Shown: positions 32,017-42,976 of the stretch, one piece after another
How positions within the stretch are numbered: position 1 is the first letter of the stretch
How the letters are laid out: each line of letters opens with the position of its first letter
NCBI GenBank assembly: GCA_024500155.1
Contig: CM044867.1
Coordinates: forward strand, 23,943,632 to 24,007,631
Direction: 5' to 3'
From: Chenopodium formosanum
Taxonomy: Eukaryota; Streptophyta; Magnoliopsida; Caryophyllales; Amaranthaceae
DNA length: 64,000 nucleotides
Notes under the pieces: model-generated
What the model was told of the DNA's origin: nothing
Seen by the model: only the letters and a program-made list of their open reading frames with translations
The model's database searches: none
Made by a program: the position numbers and the translations under genes

Positions 32017-34716
32017 GGTCCTTGAACCATGCTCCAATATCATGACTATGTTCTTGTGCTTTCGCCCACCTACTCCGCTTACTCCGTGTACCTTGACTTC
32101 TTTGACGATTCACTAAATCTTGATGTTCACTACATACATATCACAAAGCAACTTAATTGTATAAATCAATTACAAATAATGAAGATTAAATATAGTTAAT
32201 ATGAAATTATACCAATTTAAAATTACATACTGACCTTATGTAATCACTGATTTCATCACAATTAAAGAGTACATAGCGATGAGCTTTCATCAAAGTGTCT
32301 TCATCTAAAGAAACCTTTTTGCCATTAATTTTCTTTTTTACCCCTAAAGGCCGTCCAACATTTGGAAAAAGGCTTTCATCTTCATTGGATGCAGTATCAT
32401 CATCATTTCTAGGAGCTCGATTCAACTTTGAACTAAAATCATCGTGAAGATACCGAGAACAAAAAACAAGGCATTCTTCTGCCAAGTAGGCCTCTGCAAT
32501 GGAGCCTTCGGGTCGACTTCTATTTTTCACATATGACTTCAGTTTACCCAAATAACGCTCTTTTGGATACATCCAACGGCCTTGAACAAGGCCCCCAAGC
32601 CTTACCTCATCAACAAGATGAAGTGGAAGGTGGACCATTATGTCGAAGAAACTTGGGGGGAATATCTTCTCAAGTAGGCAAAGTATCTCTATGATTTCAG
32701 ATTCAAGATCGTCAAGATCTTTAGGCTTTAGAACTTTCCTACATAGACCCCTAAAAAAGGATCCTAGCCTAATCAAAGTCGATGCTACTTGTTTAGGCAA
32801 GGTATTCTTTACAGCAACTTGGAGCAAATAATGAAGCATAAAGTGGGCATTATGGCTCTTGTAACCAGTGACCTTCCGCTCATTGGATTGGACACATCTG
32901 GAGATGTTTGATGCACAACCATCGGGAAACTTAGCACCTTTTATCACACTGCAGAACAAGTCTTTTTCATTAGAAGATAACGAAAAGCAGGCTTTGGAGT
33001 ATAAACGCTTCCCTCTATTATTAGTTCTCTTTGGATGAAGTTCATTTCTTATACCCATATCTTGTAAATCAAAGCGGGCTGCCACATGGTCCTTAGTCTT
33101 TCCTGGAATATCAAGAAAAGTACCAAGCACACTGTCACAAATATTTTTCTCAATGTGCATAACATCAAGATTATGACGCAAGGTATTAGTTTCCCAATAA
33201 GGAAGCTCAAAGAAAATTGATTTCGTCTTCCAAGGAAAATTCTTCCTGCCCTTCTTTTGAGTTTTCCCAAACTTATTTTCAAACCCTTCTAAATCTTCCA
33301 ATACATCAGAACCCGACAATCTAGTAGGAGGAGGCCTTGTCTCTACATTACCATCAAAAGCTCTTTTATTACGACGCCATGGATGATTTTCTTTCAAAGA
33401 GCTACGATGCCCCATGTAACACATTTTCTTACTATACTTCAGGTATTTGGACCAAGTCTTATGATTACAATTCGGGCAAGCAAATTTTCCTTTTGTGCTC
33501 CATGTTCGTAACAAGGCTGCCCTTAAAGAAAATGTTTCATCTTTCACAACATCATAAGTGTCGACTCCAACTTCCCATAACTCCTTCAATTCCTCGATTA
33601 ATGGTTGCAAGTACACATCTATATCATAACCTGGAGAAGATGGACCAGGTATAATCAAAGACATGATATTATACTCAGACTTATTATATAACCAAGGAGG
33701 CAAATTATAAATGGATAAAACAACTGGCCAAATACTATGTGACACACTCATAGTTCTGAAAGGGTTGAAACCATCAACCATAAGACCAAGCCTCACATTT
33801 CGAAAATCACTTGCAAATTGAGGATGTGTAATATCGAAATCTTTCCAAGCTTGTCCATCAACAGGGTGCCTTAATTTGTCATCTTTCTTACGATCAGTTT
33901 CATGCCATGTCATGAGTTCAGCCGTCTTAGAGCACATGAACAACCTTTATAGACGAGGTTTCAGAGGAAAGTAACGCAAAACTTTTGCAGGAACTCCTTC
34001 GTTGGGTAGTGCACCTTCCTATTTTTGTTTCTCATTTAGTTTACACCTAGAAGCTTTACAAACATGGCAAGACTTGTCATTTGCACGCTCTTTCCAGTAC
34101 AACATACAATCATTGGGACACGCATCAATTCGTTTGTAATCAAGTCCAAGGTTCTTCACCATTTTTTTAGCATGATGAAAAGAAGTAGGGAGCTTTGCAA
34201 ATGGAAAGGCAGCACACTGAAGCTTCATCAACTCATCGAAAGAAGAATTGCTCCACCCATTAAGGCATTTAAGGAGATATAGTCGCACTGTGTATGAAAG
34301 CACTGGAAAATCCTTAAAACCTGGATATAATTCCTCTTTTGCATCTTCTAACAGTTTATAAAACTTTTTAGCACTCTCATCAGGACCCTTGTGAACCCCT
34401 TCTGCATCGGAGATTGAACCTCCCATAACATCTCTGAATAAATCATTAATCATTTCACCCATATTGTCTAATGTGTTTTGATTATCAAGTTGATCCCGCC
34501 TCCGCTTAAAGAAGACCTTGCTGTCAATCCTTCGCCATGAAAATTCCACTCTTTATACCTCTTGTTAAATCTGTGAGCAATTAAGTGATTAAATACCACT
34601 TCTCTAGGGAACCAGAATCTATTAACACACTTCATACATGGGCATAAAATTTCTGGTTCATCATCTTCCTCAACATCCATGGTTGAATTTAGAAATGCAA
34701 AATCAAGAAAATTCTC
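32017..34716 (-). pseudogene. CACTA transposase (TNP2-type), main part
   Basis: Continues from the N-terminal piece beyond the copia insertion. Frames 34716-34468, 34549-34019 and 33943-32207 give the transposase-associated CPCMKC zinc-like motif, then CPNDCMLYWKE with a Cys cluster, the Transposase_21 domain (VDGFNPF, LPPWLYNK, LRHNLDVMHIEKNICDSVLG), and DUF4218 (FFDIMVHLPLHLVDE, GRWMYPKERYLGKLK, LAEECLVFCSRY). A conserved intron follows: donor AAG|GTCAGT near 32230, acceptor TATGTAG near 32135, then WAKAQEH and WFKDRV up to the Athila-type target site. TNP2-type proteins cut CACTA ends for cut-and-paste transposition. A frameshift near 34480 and a stop at about 33955 disable the copy, besides the two insertions. 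Confidence 0.9.
34712..34716. repeat. Target-site duplication TTCTC, left copy
   Basis: Repeated at 40795-40799 on the other side of the copia element; the CACTA reading frame continues across it. Confidence 0.9.
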
Positions 34717-35406
34717 TAATGGAAATAATGCAAAGGAAGGTTTCTTATTTTTGGAGGAAAACTCTTTGTCCCACATTGGTGGGATAAGGAAGGTTTACTT
34801 GGTTTAAATATGGGTGTTTGTTTTTTGATGTTTGAAGTGCTTTCCCTATTGTTGTGGACTAGAAGGGGGCATCTCCACGCGCGCGCCGCCGCCGCCGTGC
34901 GGCACGTGCGCGGTGTAGTGGGGCTACCTTTTTGGGCCAAGTCGTAACTGACGTTCCAGTTTTATGAGATCGTTCAGTTACGAAGCCCGCAACAACTTTT
35001 GACTCAGTTTTTTGAACATTTGTAACTGTTCCTGATTTTACTCACACGATTTATTTTGTGGCTTGATTTTCTCCATTAGTTACGATCTTCTTCCTCTATA
35101 AAACTGATTTTTCGTGGCTTTTGAAAACACACAAACACATTTTCCTTTCTCTCTATTCTTCCAGTTTTCCTCTAAATTAGTTCTAAGCATATTGTGAGTT
35201 CGTAATCTCTCTTTTTGAGAGCACATTAAGAGAGATCGCTGTGTTAAATCTTGGGGGACAACGCCATCTCTGATTGCACCATTGTCGGGGCGAATTTTGC
35301 TTCTAAGACAATGTTCTAAACACGTCACAACTTTTCACCTACATTAAACAAATTCGGCCCACATTTCAATCTATATTTTTCTGATTTTACAGTCTCTTTA
35401 CCTACA
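34717..35406 (+). repeat. Copia 5' LTR
   Basis: 690 bp, ends CTTTACCTACA. TATA box CTATAAAA near 35097. It lacks 22 bp present in the 3' copy. Confidence 0.9.
35097..35102 (+). promoter_or_regulatory. Copia LTR TATA box
   Basis: TATAAA, followed after about 50 bp by a pyrimidine-rich leader. Confidence 0.55.
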
Positions 35407-35442
35407 ATTTAGAAGCAAAATTATCTACTGTAATTTCAGATC

Positions 35443-36340
35443 ATGGAATTTTCAATTGCAAAAACCCTTCCCGATCTCTCTAAACTTGAACCCCTTGATG
35501 GGACCAATTTCAAACGATGGTCTCAGAAATTGCTGATCTTTTTTGAACAATTGGAGGTTGATTATGTCCTCCTCCAAAACTGTCCAGTCCGCCCAACTGC
35601 AACAACATCAGAAGCTGGTTCTGCTCAAGCCTCCTCTGCCCTTGAAGAACAGATCGCGAAGTATGAGAAGCACAACAAGTTCGTTCGAGGCCACCTTCTC
35701 AGCCACATGTCCAATCCTCTGTTCGATCCCTTCATCACCAACAAATCTGCTAATCTGTTTGGGAGACTCTTGAGAAGAAGTATGGGAATGATGATGCGGG
35801 AAAGAAGAAGTATGCAACGGGAAAGTGGCTGAAGTTCCAGATTGTTGATGACAAACCGATCATGGAGCAAGTTCATGAGTACGAGAATCTGGTCTGACAT
35901 TCTGGCCGAGGGTATGAAGATGTGCGAGGTGCTGCAAGCCAATGTTCTGATCGAGAAGCTGCCTGATTTGTGGTCCAACTACCGCTACCATCTCAAACAC
36001 AAGAAGAAGGATATGTCTCTTGAGGAGCTCGTTGGTCATATGAAGATTGAAGAAGCTAATCGCCTTAAGGATAAGGATTCTTCCCCTTATGAACTTTCTG
36101 TTAAAGCTAACATTGTGGAATCTTCTGTTCCAAAACATGACAGGTTCAACAAACAAAACAAAGCTGCTGCAAATTCCAAGAAGAACCAAAATCAGAAACC
36201 TCTTGGAGTTCAAAACAAAAAGAACAATAATTTCAAGAAAAACAACAAGTCAGAAAAGAGCAATGGTGGCTGATATGTCTGTGGAAAGCAAGGTCATAAG
36301 GCATGGCAATGCTACAACCGCAAAGATGCATCCAACAATG
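35443..36340 (+). pseudogene. Copia gag with zinc knuckle, frameshifted
   Basis: ATG 35443 opens a gag frame (LSKLEPLDGTNFKRWSQKL, LLSHMSNPLFDPF), as in the gag of plant copia elements. The frame shifts near 35760 and again near 35845, then resumes (ANVLIEKLPDLWSNYRYHLK, KDMSLEELVGHMKIEEANRL). The zinc knuckle at about 36274-36315 reads VCGKQGHKAWQC; its first Cys position is a TGA stop. Gag would form the virus-like particle. At least two frameshifts and one stop make it inactive. Confidence 0.8.
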
Positions 36341-37140
36341 GGCAGAAATCAGATCAGAACAAGAACCAAGCCCACATTGCAGAAGAGACAGGTGAAGTTA
36401 TTGCTACAGTAGTTTCAGAAATTAACCTTGTTGGCAACAAAGCAGAATGGGTAGTAGACACAGGAGCCACCAAAAATTTTTGTTCTGACAAAGATCTTTT
36501 TTCTGATTTTACAGAATTTATGAATGCTGACCAGGTTTACATGGGGAATTCCAGCAGCTCTGAAGTGCTCGGTAAAGGAAAAATTCTCCTTAAGTTAAAT
36601 TTTGGAAAATCTTTGTCTTTGCAAAATGTATTGTATGTCCCTTCCCTTCGTAGGAATTTAGTTTGGTGCACTTCTTAACAAGGATGGTGTGAAACTTGTT
36701 TTTGAAGGTGATAAATTAGTTTTATCTCCTAATGGGGAATTTGTGGGCAAGGGATATTTGTCTGGTGGGTTATTTATCTTAGAAACTGTATTTGTTGCTG
36801 ATTCTATTAATAAAGCTTCTACTTCTGCTTATATTGTTGAGACTTTTGATACTTGGAATGCTAGATTAGGACATGTAAATTATGGTTCAATGAAACGCTT
36901 GCAAAACATGTCTGTAATTCCTAGTCTTGTCTATAATGGTCATAAATGCGAAATATGTGTTGAAGCTAAACATTCCAAGAAACCATTCAAACAAATAATT
37001 AGTAGACAAACTAAATTGCTTGAATTGGTTCATACGGACTTAGCTGAATTTAAGAATACCGTAAGCAGAGGCGGCAAACGGTATTATATTACCTTTGTTG
37101 ATGACCATTCCTAATATACCAAAGTGTATTTGTTAAGGAC
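36341..37140 (+). pseudogene. Copia protease and integrase N-terminus, broken
   Basis: The frame around 36420-36660 encodes WVVDTGATKNFC, the catalytic Asp-Thr-Gly of the copia protease, then YMGNSSSSEVLGKG and VLYVPSLRRNLV. After a frameshift, 36689-37114 encodes the GAG-pre-integrase zinc region (DTWNARLGHVNYGSMKRL, HKCEICVEAKHSKKPF) and the start of the integrase core (VHTDLAEF, with the first catalytic Asp). It stops at TAA after FVDDHS (37112-37114). Confidence 0.8.
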
Positions 37141-38194
37141 CAAAGATGAGGCTGAAAACATGTTTATAATTTATAAGGAAGAAGTTGAGACCAATTGGAT
37201 CGTAAGATTAAAAGACTTAGGTCAGACAGGGGGGGGGGGGAGAGTATGGAACCACCTTTTTAAAAGGACTTTGTGAGAAAAATGGAATGATTCATGAACT
37301 TTCTGCTCCCTACACTCCCCAACAAAATGGCATTGCTGAAAGAAAAAATAGAACTCTTAAAGAGATGATGAATGCCATGTTGATTAGTTTTGGTTTGCCT
37401 GATAATAAGTGGGGGGAGGCTATTCTTTCTGCTACTTATGTGTTGAACAAAGTACCTCATAAAAAGCTTGACAAAACTCCCTATGAACTGTGGAAAGTCC
37501 ATGTACCTAACCTTAAATATTTGAAAGTGTGGGGGTGTCTTGCTAAAGTTGCCTTAACTTCCTTTAAAAGGCAAAACATTGGACCGAAAACCTTTGATGC
37601 TATATTTGTTGGTTATGCTGCAAATAGTGCAGCTTATAGATTCATGTGCTTAAATGATAAATCTATGTGTGAATCTAGAGATGCGGAATTCTTTGAACAT
37701 ATTTTCCCTTTGAAGAAAAACAATGTATCTCATGATGTGACTATTCTTGCTCCTTCACCCTCTTCTATGCCTGTTCCTTCTCCTGTTGTTCAAAATGATG
37801 ATGTTGTACAACCTAGGAAAAGTAAGAGACGTAGAACTGAGACTAGCTTCGGTCCTGATTTTTTGACTGCTTTATTAACTGAACTCAATGATGTTGATGA
37901 ATTAGATGAACTTGCTGTATGTTATCATTTGTTTGATGATGAGCCTAAAACATTTGAAGAGGCCATGAGTTCAATTGATGCTAGTTTTTGGAAAGAAGCT
38001 GTTAATAGTGAAATAGAGTCCATCATGTCTAATCATACGTGGGAACTAGTTGATTTACCTAAAGGTAGTAAGGCCATTGGTTGTAAGTGGATCTTTAAAA
38101 GAAAACTTAGAACTGATGGTACTGTTGAAAGATATAAAGCAAGACTAGTGATCAAAGGGTTCACACAAAAATTTGGTGTTGATACTCACCTGTG
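37141..38194 (+). pseudogene. Copia integrase C-terminal part and start of reverse transcriptase
   Basis: A run of 12 G (37229-37240) shifts the frame just before the second catalytic Asp region. From 37287 the frame reads YTPQQNGIAERKNRTLKEMM (third catalytic residue, Glu), then the conserved GYAANSAAYRF region and a spacer. The RT N-terminus follows (WELVDLPKGSKAIGCKWIFK, RYKARLVIKGFTQ). A small deletion and frameshift at about 38185 removes the residues that normally join it to the next block. Confidence 0.85.
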
Positions 38195-38848
38195 ACTAAG
38201 ATCGCCACTATACGTGCTTTACTTGCATTAGCTTCTAGCTATAATCTGATTGTGCATCAAATGGATGTAAAAACTGCTTTTTTAAATGGCGACTTAGAGG
38301 AGGAAATTTATATGGTTCAACCTCCAGGGTTTGGGGTTCCCGGACAGGAACAAAAAGTGTGTAAGTTAAAGAAATCTTTGTATGGGTTAAAACAAGCCCC
38401 AATACAGTGGTATGAAAAGTTTCATAAAACCATACTCAGTTTTGGGTTTGTAGCGAACCGTGCTGATACGTGTGTGTACTCAAAATTGTTTGGATCTGAT
38501 TGTGTAATTGTCTGCTTATATGTGGATGATATGTTGATTTTTGGTACACATATTGATGTTATTAATGAAACAAAAGAATTTCTTTCCTCTCAGTTTGAGA
38601 TGAAAGACTTAGGTGAAACTGATGTTATTTTGGGTGTTAAAGTTACTAAAACTAGTAATGGTTTCTCCTTGTCTCAATCTCATTATGTGGAAAAAGTGTT
38701 AAAGAAATTTAACAATTATGATGTTGTGCGTGTTAAAACTCCTTATGATGCTAGCATTCACTTAAAAAAGAATTATGGCAATAGTGTGTCACAAACTGAG
38801 TATGCTAAAATAATTGGGAGTTTAATGTTTCTTATGAACTACACTTGA
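38192..38848 (+). pseudogene. Copia reverse transcriptase core
   Basis: VHQMDVKTAFLNGDLEEEIY carries the first catalytic Asp; CLYVDDMLIFG at about 38515-38545 carries the YVDD active site. KSLYGLKQAPIQWYEKF and FEMKDLGETDVILGVKV are standard copia RT landmarks. The frame ends with an in-frame TGA at 38846-38848 after FLMNYT, where the conserved RPDIAY block would start. Confidence 0.9.
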
Positions 38849-39470
38849 CCTGACATAGCTTATGTAGTTAGTAGACTTAGTCTGTATACCCATAACCCTA
38901 ATAGAGAACATTGGAATGCTCTTAGACGCCTATTAAGGTATCTTCGTGGCACTATGGATTGGGGATTGCATTATGTTGGTTTTCCTGCTGTGTTAGAAGG
39001 ATATTGTGATGCAAACTGGGTGTCTGACAATGATAAGGTAAGTTCCACTAGTGGATATGTTTTCACTTTATGTGGAGCAGCTGTGTCTTGGATGTCTTCA
39101 AAACAGACTTGTATTGCCCAGTCAACTATGGAGTCTGAGTTCATTGCTTTGGACTTGGCCGGGCAAGAGGCGGAGTGGTTAAGAAACTTATTAGCAGATA
39201 TTCCAATGTGGGGGCGACCTGCTCCACCTATTTCTTTACATTGTGATTCACAGGCTGCTATTTGTGTTGCCAAAAACAGTGCTTACAATTGAAAAAAGAG
39301 GCACATTCATGTGAGACATGAGTCTGTGAGAACTTTGATAGTAAGTGGTGTTATCACTATGGAATATGTAAGATCTGAGAGGAATCTAACAGATCCATTA
39401 ACTAAAGGACTAAATAGAAGACTTATCCTTGATACGTCGAGGGGAATGGGCCTAAAGCCCGTTAGTTGAG
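38849..39470 (+). pseudogene. Copia RNase H
   Basis: Continues after the TGA with PDIAYVVSRLSLYTHNP, then GYCDANWVSDNDKVSSTSGY (first Asp of RNase H), STMESEFIALDLAGQEAEWL and LHCDSQAAICVAKNSAYN. A stop follows at 39290-39292, and KRHIHVRHESV..LTDPLTKGL runs to a final TAG-type end near 39468. It would remove the RNA strand during reverse transcription. Confidence 0.85.
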
Positions 39471-40073
39471 GAATTCATGGTGGATACCCGACCTTGTTCA
39501 CACAAGGAATCATGTGGACTAACGAAACCATGGAAAGACTCATAATTGTACACTTCCCATTCCTATGACTTGTACATTTAGTGAGGTTAAGCTTTTCGCT
39601 TTTAATGAATTCATAGCCCAGGATTTGGGTGGTCCTAATGAGACGGACTTGATGAATTCACCGCTTTGATTATGTGAGGTTGAGCAAAGGCTCTTAATGA
39701 TTTCATATCCCAGGGTTTGGGTGGTCTATGTGATAGACTTGATGAAATCACCTACATGGGTGTGAAGGTTTGGCCACCTTCTATGAAAGACTTGGGCAGT
39801 CTTTTTAAAGCACTCATGAGCATCCCAAGTTTAATGGCCAATATTGGTGGTTGATTTTTATCGCGGAACTCACAAGGTTTAAGGTAAGATATGTGTTATT
39901 AGGATCTAACTTCTAAGTTGAGTGAGTTCCAGATTCGTTCACTCGCTTAACAAGGAGTTGCCTAATTTTCACTATGTATTGGCTCAATCGAAAGATACCA
40001 GTACTTAAGTATCAAACCTATTAAAATGCTCAGAACAGGTGTTTTGTTTTTAAAATCTTTTTCCTTCGCATTT
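39471..40073 (+). other. Copia 3' untranslated region
   Basis: Non-coding DNA with two related segments (TCATAGCCCAGGATTTGGGT near 39610 and TCATATCCCAGGGTTTGGGT near 39703), which suggest an internal duplication. Confidence 0.6.
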
Positions 40074-40082
40074 CTGGGGGAT
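40074..40082 (+). other. Copia polypurine tract
   Basis: CTGGGGGAT immediately before the right LTR. Confidence 0.65.
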
Positions 40083-40794
40083 TGTTGGAAATAATGCAAA
40101 GGAAGGTTTATTATTTTTGGAGGAAAACTCTTTGTCCTACATTGGTGGGATAAGGAAGGTTTACTTGGTTTAAATATGTGTGTTTGTGTTTTGATGTTTG
40201 AAGTGCTTTCCCTATTGTTGTGGGCTAGAAGGGGGCATCTCCACGCGCGCGCCGCCGCCGCCATCCGGCCAGTTTAGTTCGTGTTCGTGGCACGTGCACG
40301 GTGTGGTGGGGCTACCTTTTTGGGCCAAGTTGTAACTAACGTTCCAGTTTTATGAGATCGTTCAGTTACGAAGCCCGCAACAACTTTTGACTCAGTTTTT
40401 TGAACGTTTGTAACTGTTCCTGATTTTACCCACACGATTTATTTTGTGGCTTGATTTTCTCCATCAGTTACGATCTTCTTCCTCTATAAAACTGATTTTT
40501 CGTGGCTTTTGAAAACACACAGAAACATTTTCCTTTCTCTCTATTCTTCCAGTTTTCCTCTAAATTAGTTCCGAGCATATTGTGAGTTCGTAATCTCTCT
40601 TTTTGAGTGCACATTAAGAGAGATCGCTGTGTTAAAGCTTGGGGGGCAACGCTATCTCCGATTGCACCATTGTCGGGGCGAATTTTGCTTCTAAGACAAT
40701 GTTCTAAACACGTCACAACTTTTCACCTACATTAAAAAAATTCGGCCCACATTTCAATCTATATTTTTCTGATTTTACAGTCTCTTTACCTACA
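40083..40794 (+). repeat. Copia 3' LTR
   Basis: 712 bp, starts TGTTGGAAATAATGC and ends CTTTACCTACA. Confidence 0.9.
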
Positions 40795-40799
40795 TTCTC
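40795..40799. repeat. Target-site duplication TTCTC, right copy
   Basis: Exact match to 34712-34716. Confidence 0.9.
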
Positions 40800-40865
40800 A
40801 ACTCCTTTGATATACTCTTCGGAAATTTGGGGTGCATCAATCCAATCTTTATTGGATTTTTCCAT
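40795..40865 (-). pseudogene. CACTA transposase, N-terminal 24 codons
   Basis: ATG at 40865-40863 opens MEKSNKDWIDAPQISEEY followed by IKGVEN. The frame then continues on the other side of the copia element (34716 down) as FLDFAFLNST and EPEILCPCMKC. The joined order (W-D..SEEYI-GV..FL-FA...CPC-KC) is the transposase-associated domain at the start of plant TNP2-type proteins. This fixes the true start of the CACTA coding region and the exact copia insertion point. Confidence 0.85.
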
Positions 40866-42170
40866 AACTTAATACTCTGTAAGGACTGTAACACTATAAG
40901 TTATAAGGAGAGTCAACAACAAGGGTAATAAAGTAAGAGACAACTAATAAATCCTTGGTCAGGCTAAAACAAAATAACAAAACAATAATTATGTGATTAA
41001 AATGCATATTTAGAAGCTTTATCAACAAATTCTGGAAATAGCTACCCCATACTAAATGTCCCTACTATTTGACATCTATTTTGATACCTTAAATAAAAGC
41101 CACATTATTTTAGAAAATGTAATTTTATAAAAGCAACATATCATCTTATATTGAGGACAAAAGGTTAGATCAGCAAAGTTCACTCACATCAAAACTTAGA
41201 TGATAAACAGTCAAAGAAAAAGTAGTATATTTTATTCCAAATTAATTAAAGATTACAATACCATAATTGAGTCACAGCCTAGAGAGGTGCTAGAGAGGGG
41301 AGTAGAGAAATTGCAAAATTTCATAACTAGCACAAACACACACAAAAGAACAATTATAGCTACGTATGCTAGTTGAAAAGGAATACAACACGATTATGAT
41401 TGTAACATAAGCATGGAAATCAATTAAACCCATGAGTACCAAATAAAAAATGTAAAAGCTCACAGTCAAACTTGGATGTAAGAAAAGAACTTTAGCCAAA
41501 GTGAACAATAACAAAAACCAGAAGATCCAATACATCATATTCTAATGACAACACAGGATCATCTACTTATGTTACCCCTGCAATACATCGTATACTGTTA
41601 ACTATGATATAGTGTCATTCTCTAGATTACTTATGTTAGTAATAAAAAATTTAGATAGGAAAAAGGGAATAGCAGAGCACTATAGGAGGAAGTAGGCAAT
41701 AGCTAAAGCCAAATCAAGAATGACTATTGTCTACTAATCTTGAAAAGGTCCATGAGTGTACAATATATAACTTGGCATACCATATTAATTAACCTATGCA
41801 TTTTATATGATTGTGACAATAAAAATGAGCTGAGTTCAGACTTCTGAGCTATGATACAAATATCAAACTAATCACAAAATTAGCTAGCTATAAGCTTTTA
41901 TTTCAGCAATGATAATCAATAGTTCATAATCCACATTATAATTTGATGAATTGTGAATTTAATACTACATTCACAATTGAAATAAAAATTAGGTAATAAT
42001 GTAATATCAAAACCTAGATTGTGAAATTGACATTCTAGCAATTATAGAATGAAATCTTACCTCAGAAGATATATCAATGGTGGAGAGAAAGCTCAGAAGA
42101 TGCTTCAATGTAGATTTTAGAGTACGCTTCAATGGAGGAGAAAGAAGAGAAGGAGTGTTGCTGCATAAAA
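40866..42170 (-). mobile_element. 5' region of the large CACTA element
   Basis: Non-coding AT-rich DNA upstream of the transposase start, including dispersed repeat copy 2. No CACTA terminal repeat (ending TTGTAGTG or similar with subterminal motifs) was found, so the outer boundary is a guess. Confidence 0.4.
41320..41537. repeat. Dispersed repeat, copy 2
   Basis: Counterpart of 17884-18080 (GCACAAACACACA, ATGCTAGTTGAAAAGGAA, AATACATCA in the same order). Confidence 0.7.
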
Positions 42171-42439
42171 ATGAATAGTTAGGTATGAAATAAAAACGAA
42201 ACCATTAGAGGAAGATTAATGACATGATGTTAATTCGGGTACTATAGTTTTGGACCGAGTTAAATCGGGTCGTGAGTAGTTTTGGATATAAAAATGGTTT
42301 TTGAAGTTTCAAGTAAGGTCGAATTTAGATCTTCAATAATTGGGATTTATTGTTTTGAATAAACAATGAGTTGATCACAATTCGGTTTAGATAGCAAAGT
42401 ACCGGGTAAAGTCGATTTGAGTCAACTTTGGGTTTAGTT

Positions 42440-42600
42440 AAGGTCAACACCAAGTCAGGTAATTGGATATTTTCAGGTCAAATTTTAGATAAGATCAACA
42501 CCAAGTCAGGTAATTGGATATTGGATATTTTCAGGTCGAATTTTAGATAAGATCAACACCAAGTCAAGTAATTGGATATTTTTCAGGTCGAATTTTAATC
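42440..42600. repeat. Three tandem units of about 55-60 bp
   Basis: Units with GATCAACACCAAGTCAGGTA, TTGGATATTTTCAGGTC and GAATTTTAGATAA. The middle copy has an extra GGATATT. Confidence 0.85.
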
Positions 42601-42661
42601 GAATTGAGTATAAAATGAATTAATAAAAGTGGTGTTAGGTTGATTAGATCGAATAAAATCG

Positions 42662-42681
42662 GTATGTAGTTGAGTAATTTT

Positions 42682-42713
<32 letters not shown>

Positions 42714-42741
42714 TTTTTGAAAGAAGTATGTAGTTGAGTAT
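42662..42741 (-). mobile_element. Poly(A)-only retro-insertion with 15-bp target duplication
   Basis: The exact 15-bp repeat GTATGTAGTTGAGTA (42662-42676, 42727-42741) flanks about 50 bp that on the minus strand is TTCTTTC followed by an A run with one G. Confidence 0.75.
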
Positions 42742-42976
42742 AGGGCCTGTTCACATTTACTGAACTAAGCTGAACTGAACCGATTGGAGCTGAACTGAAC
42801 TGAACTGAACTGATTGGAGCTGAACTGAAGTGAACTGAGCTGAACTGAATATTTTATGAGAGAAGGAAATTAGGAGCTGAACTGAACTGATTGGAGCTGA
42901 ACTGAACTGATTGTAGCTGAATTGAACTGAACTAAACTGAACTGAGCTAAAATTAAGTAAATATGAACAGACCCTA
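42742..42976. mobile_element. Small MITE with GAACTGA repeats (about 235 bp)
   Basis: Inverted ends GGGCCTGTTCACATTTACT (from 42744) and AGTAAATATGAACAGACCC (to 42974), flanked by TA. The interior is made of GAACTGAACTGA and GATTGGAGCTGAACTGA units. Superfamily not fixed; PIF/Harbinger or hAT-like MITEs share such ends. Confidence 0.65.

Larger units (their letters stand above)
34717..40794 (+). mobile_element. Degenerate Ty1/copia retrotransposon (6078 bp)
   Basis: LTRs at 34717-35406 and 40083-40794, TTCTC target duplication, and coding remains in the order gag, protease, integrase, reverse transcriptase, RNase H (Ty1/copia order). By eye the LTRs differ at about 25 positions (3-4%) and by a 22-bp gap near 34895, so it is older than the Athila-type insertion. 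All coding parts are broken. The first bases of the left LTR are TAATGG where the right copy has TGTTGG. No standard tRNA-Met primer site follows the left LTR. It sits in the first exon of the CACTA transposase. Confidence 0.9.

Noticed and set aside
40074..40264. Arg/Ala-rich frames in the copia LTRs as peptides
   Set aside because: They lie in LTR DNA with a CCGCCG run, differ between the two LTRs, and have no family.
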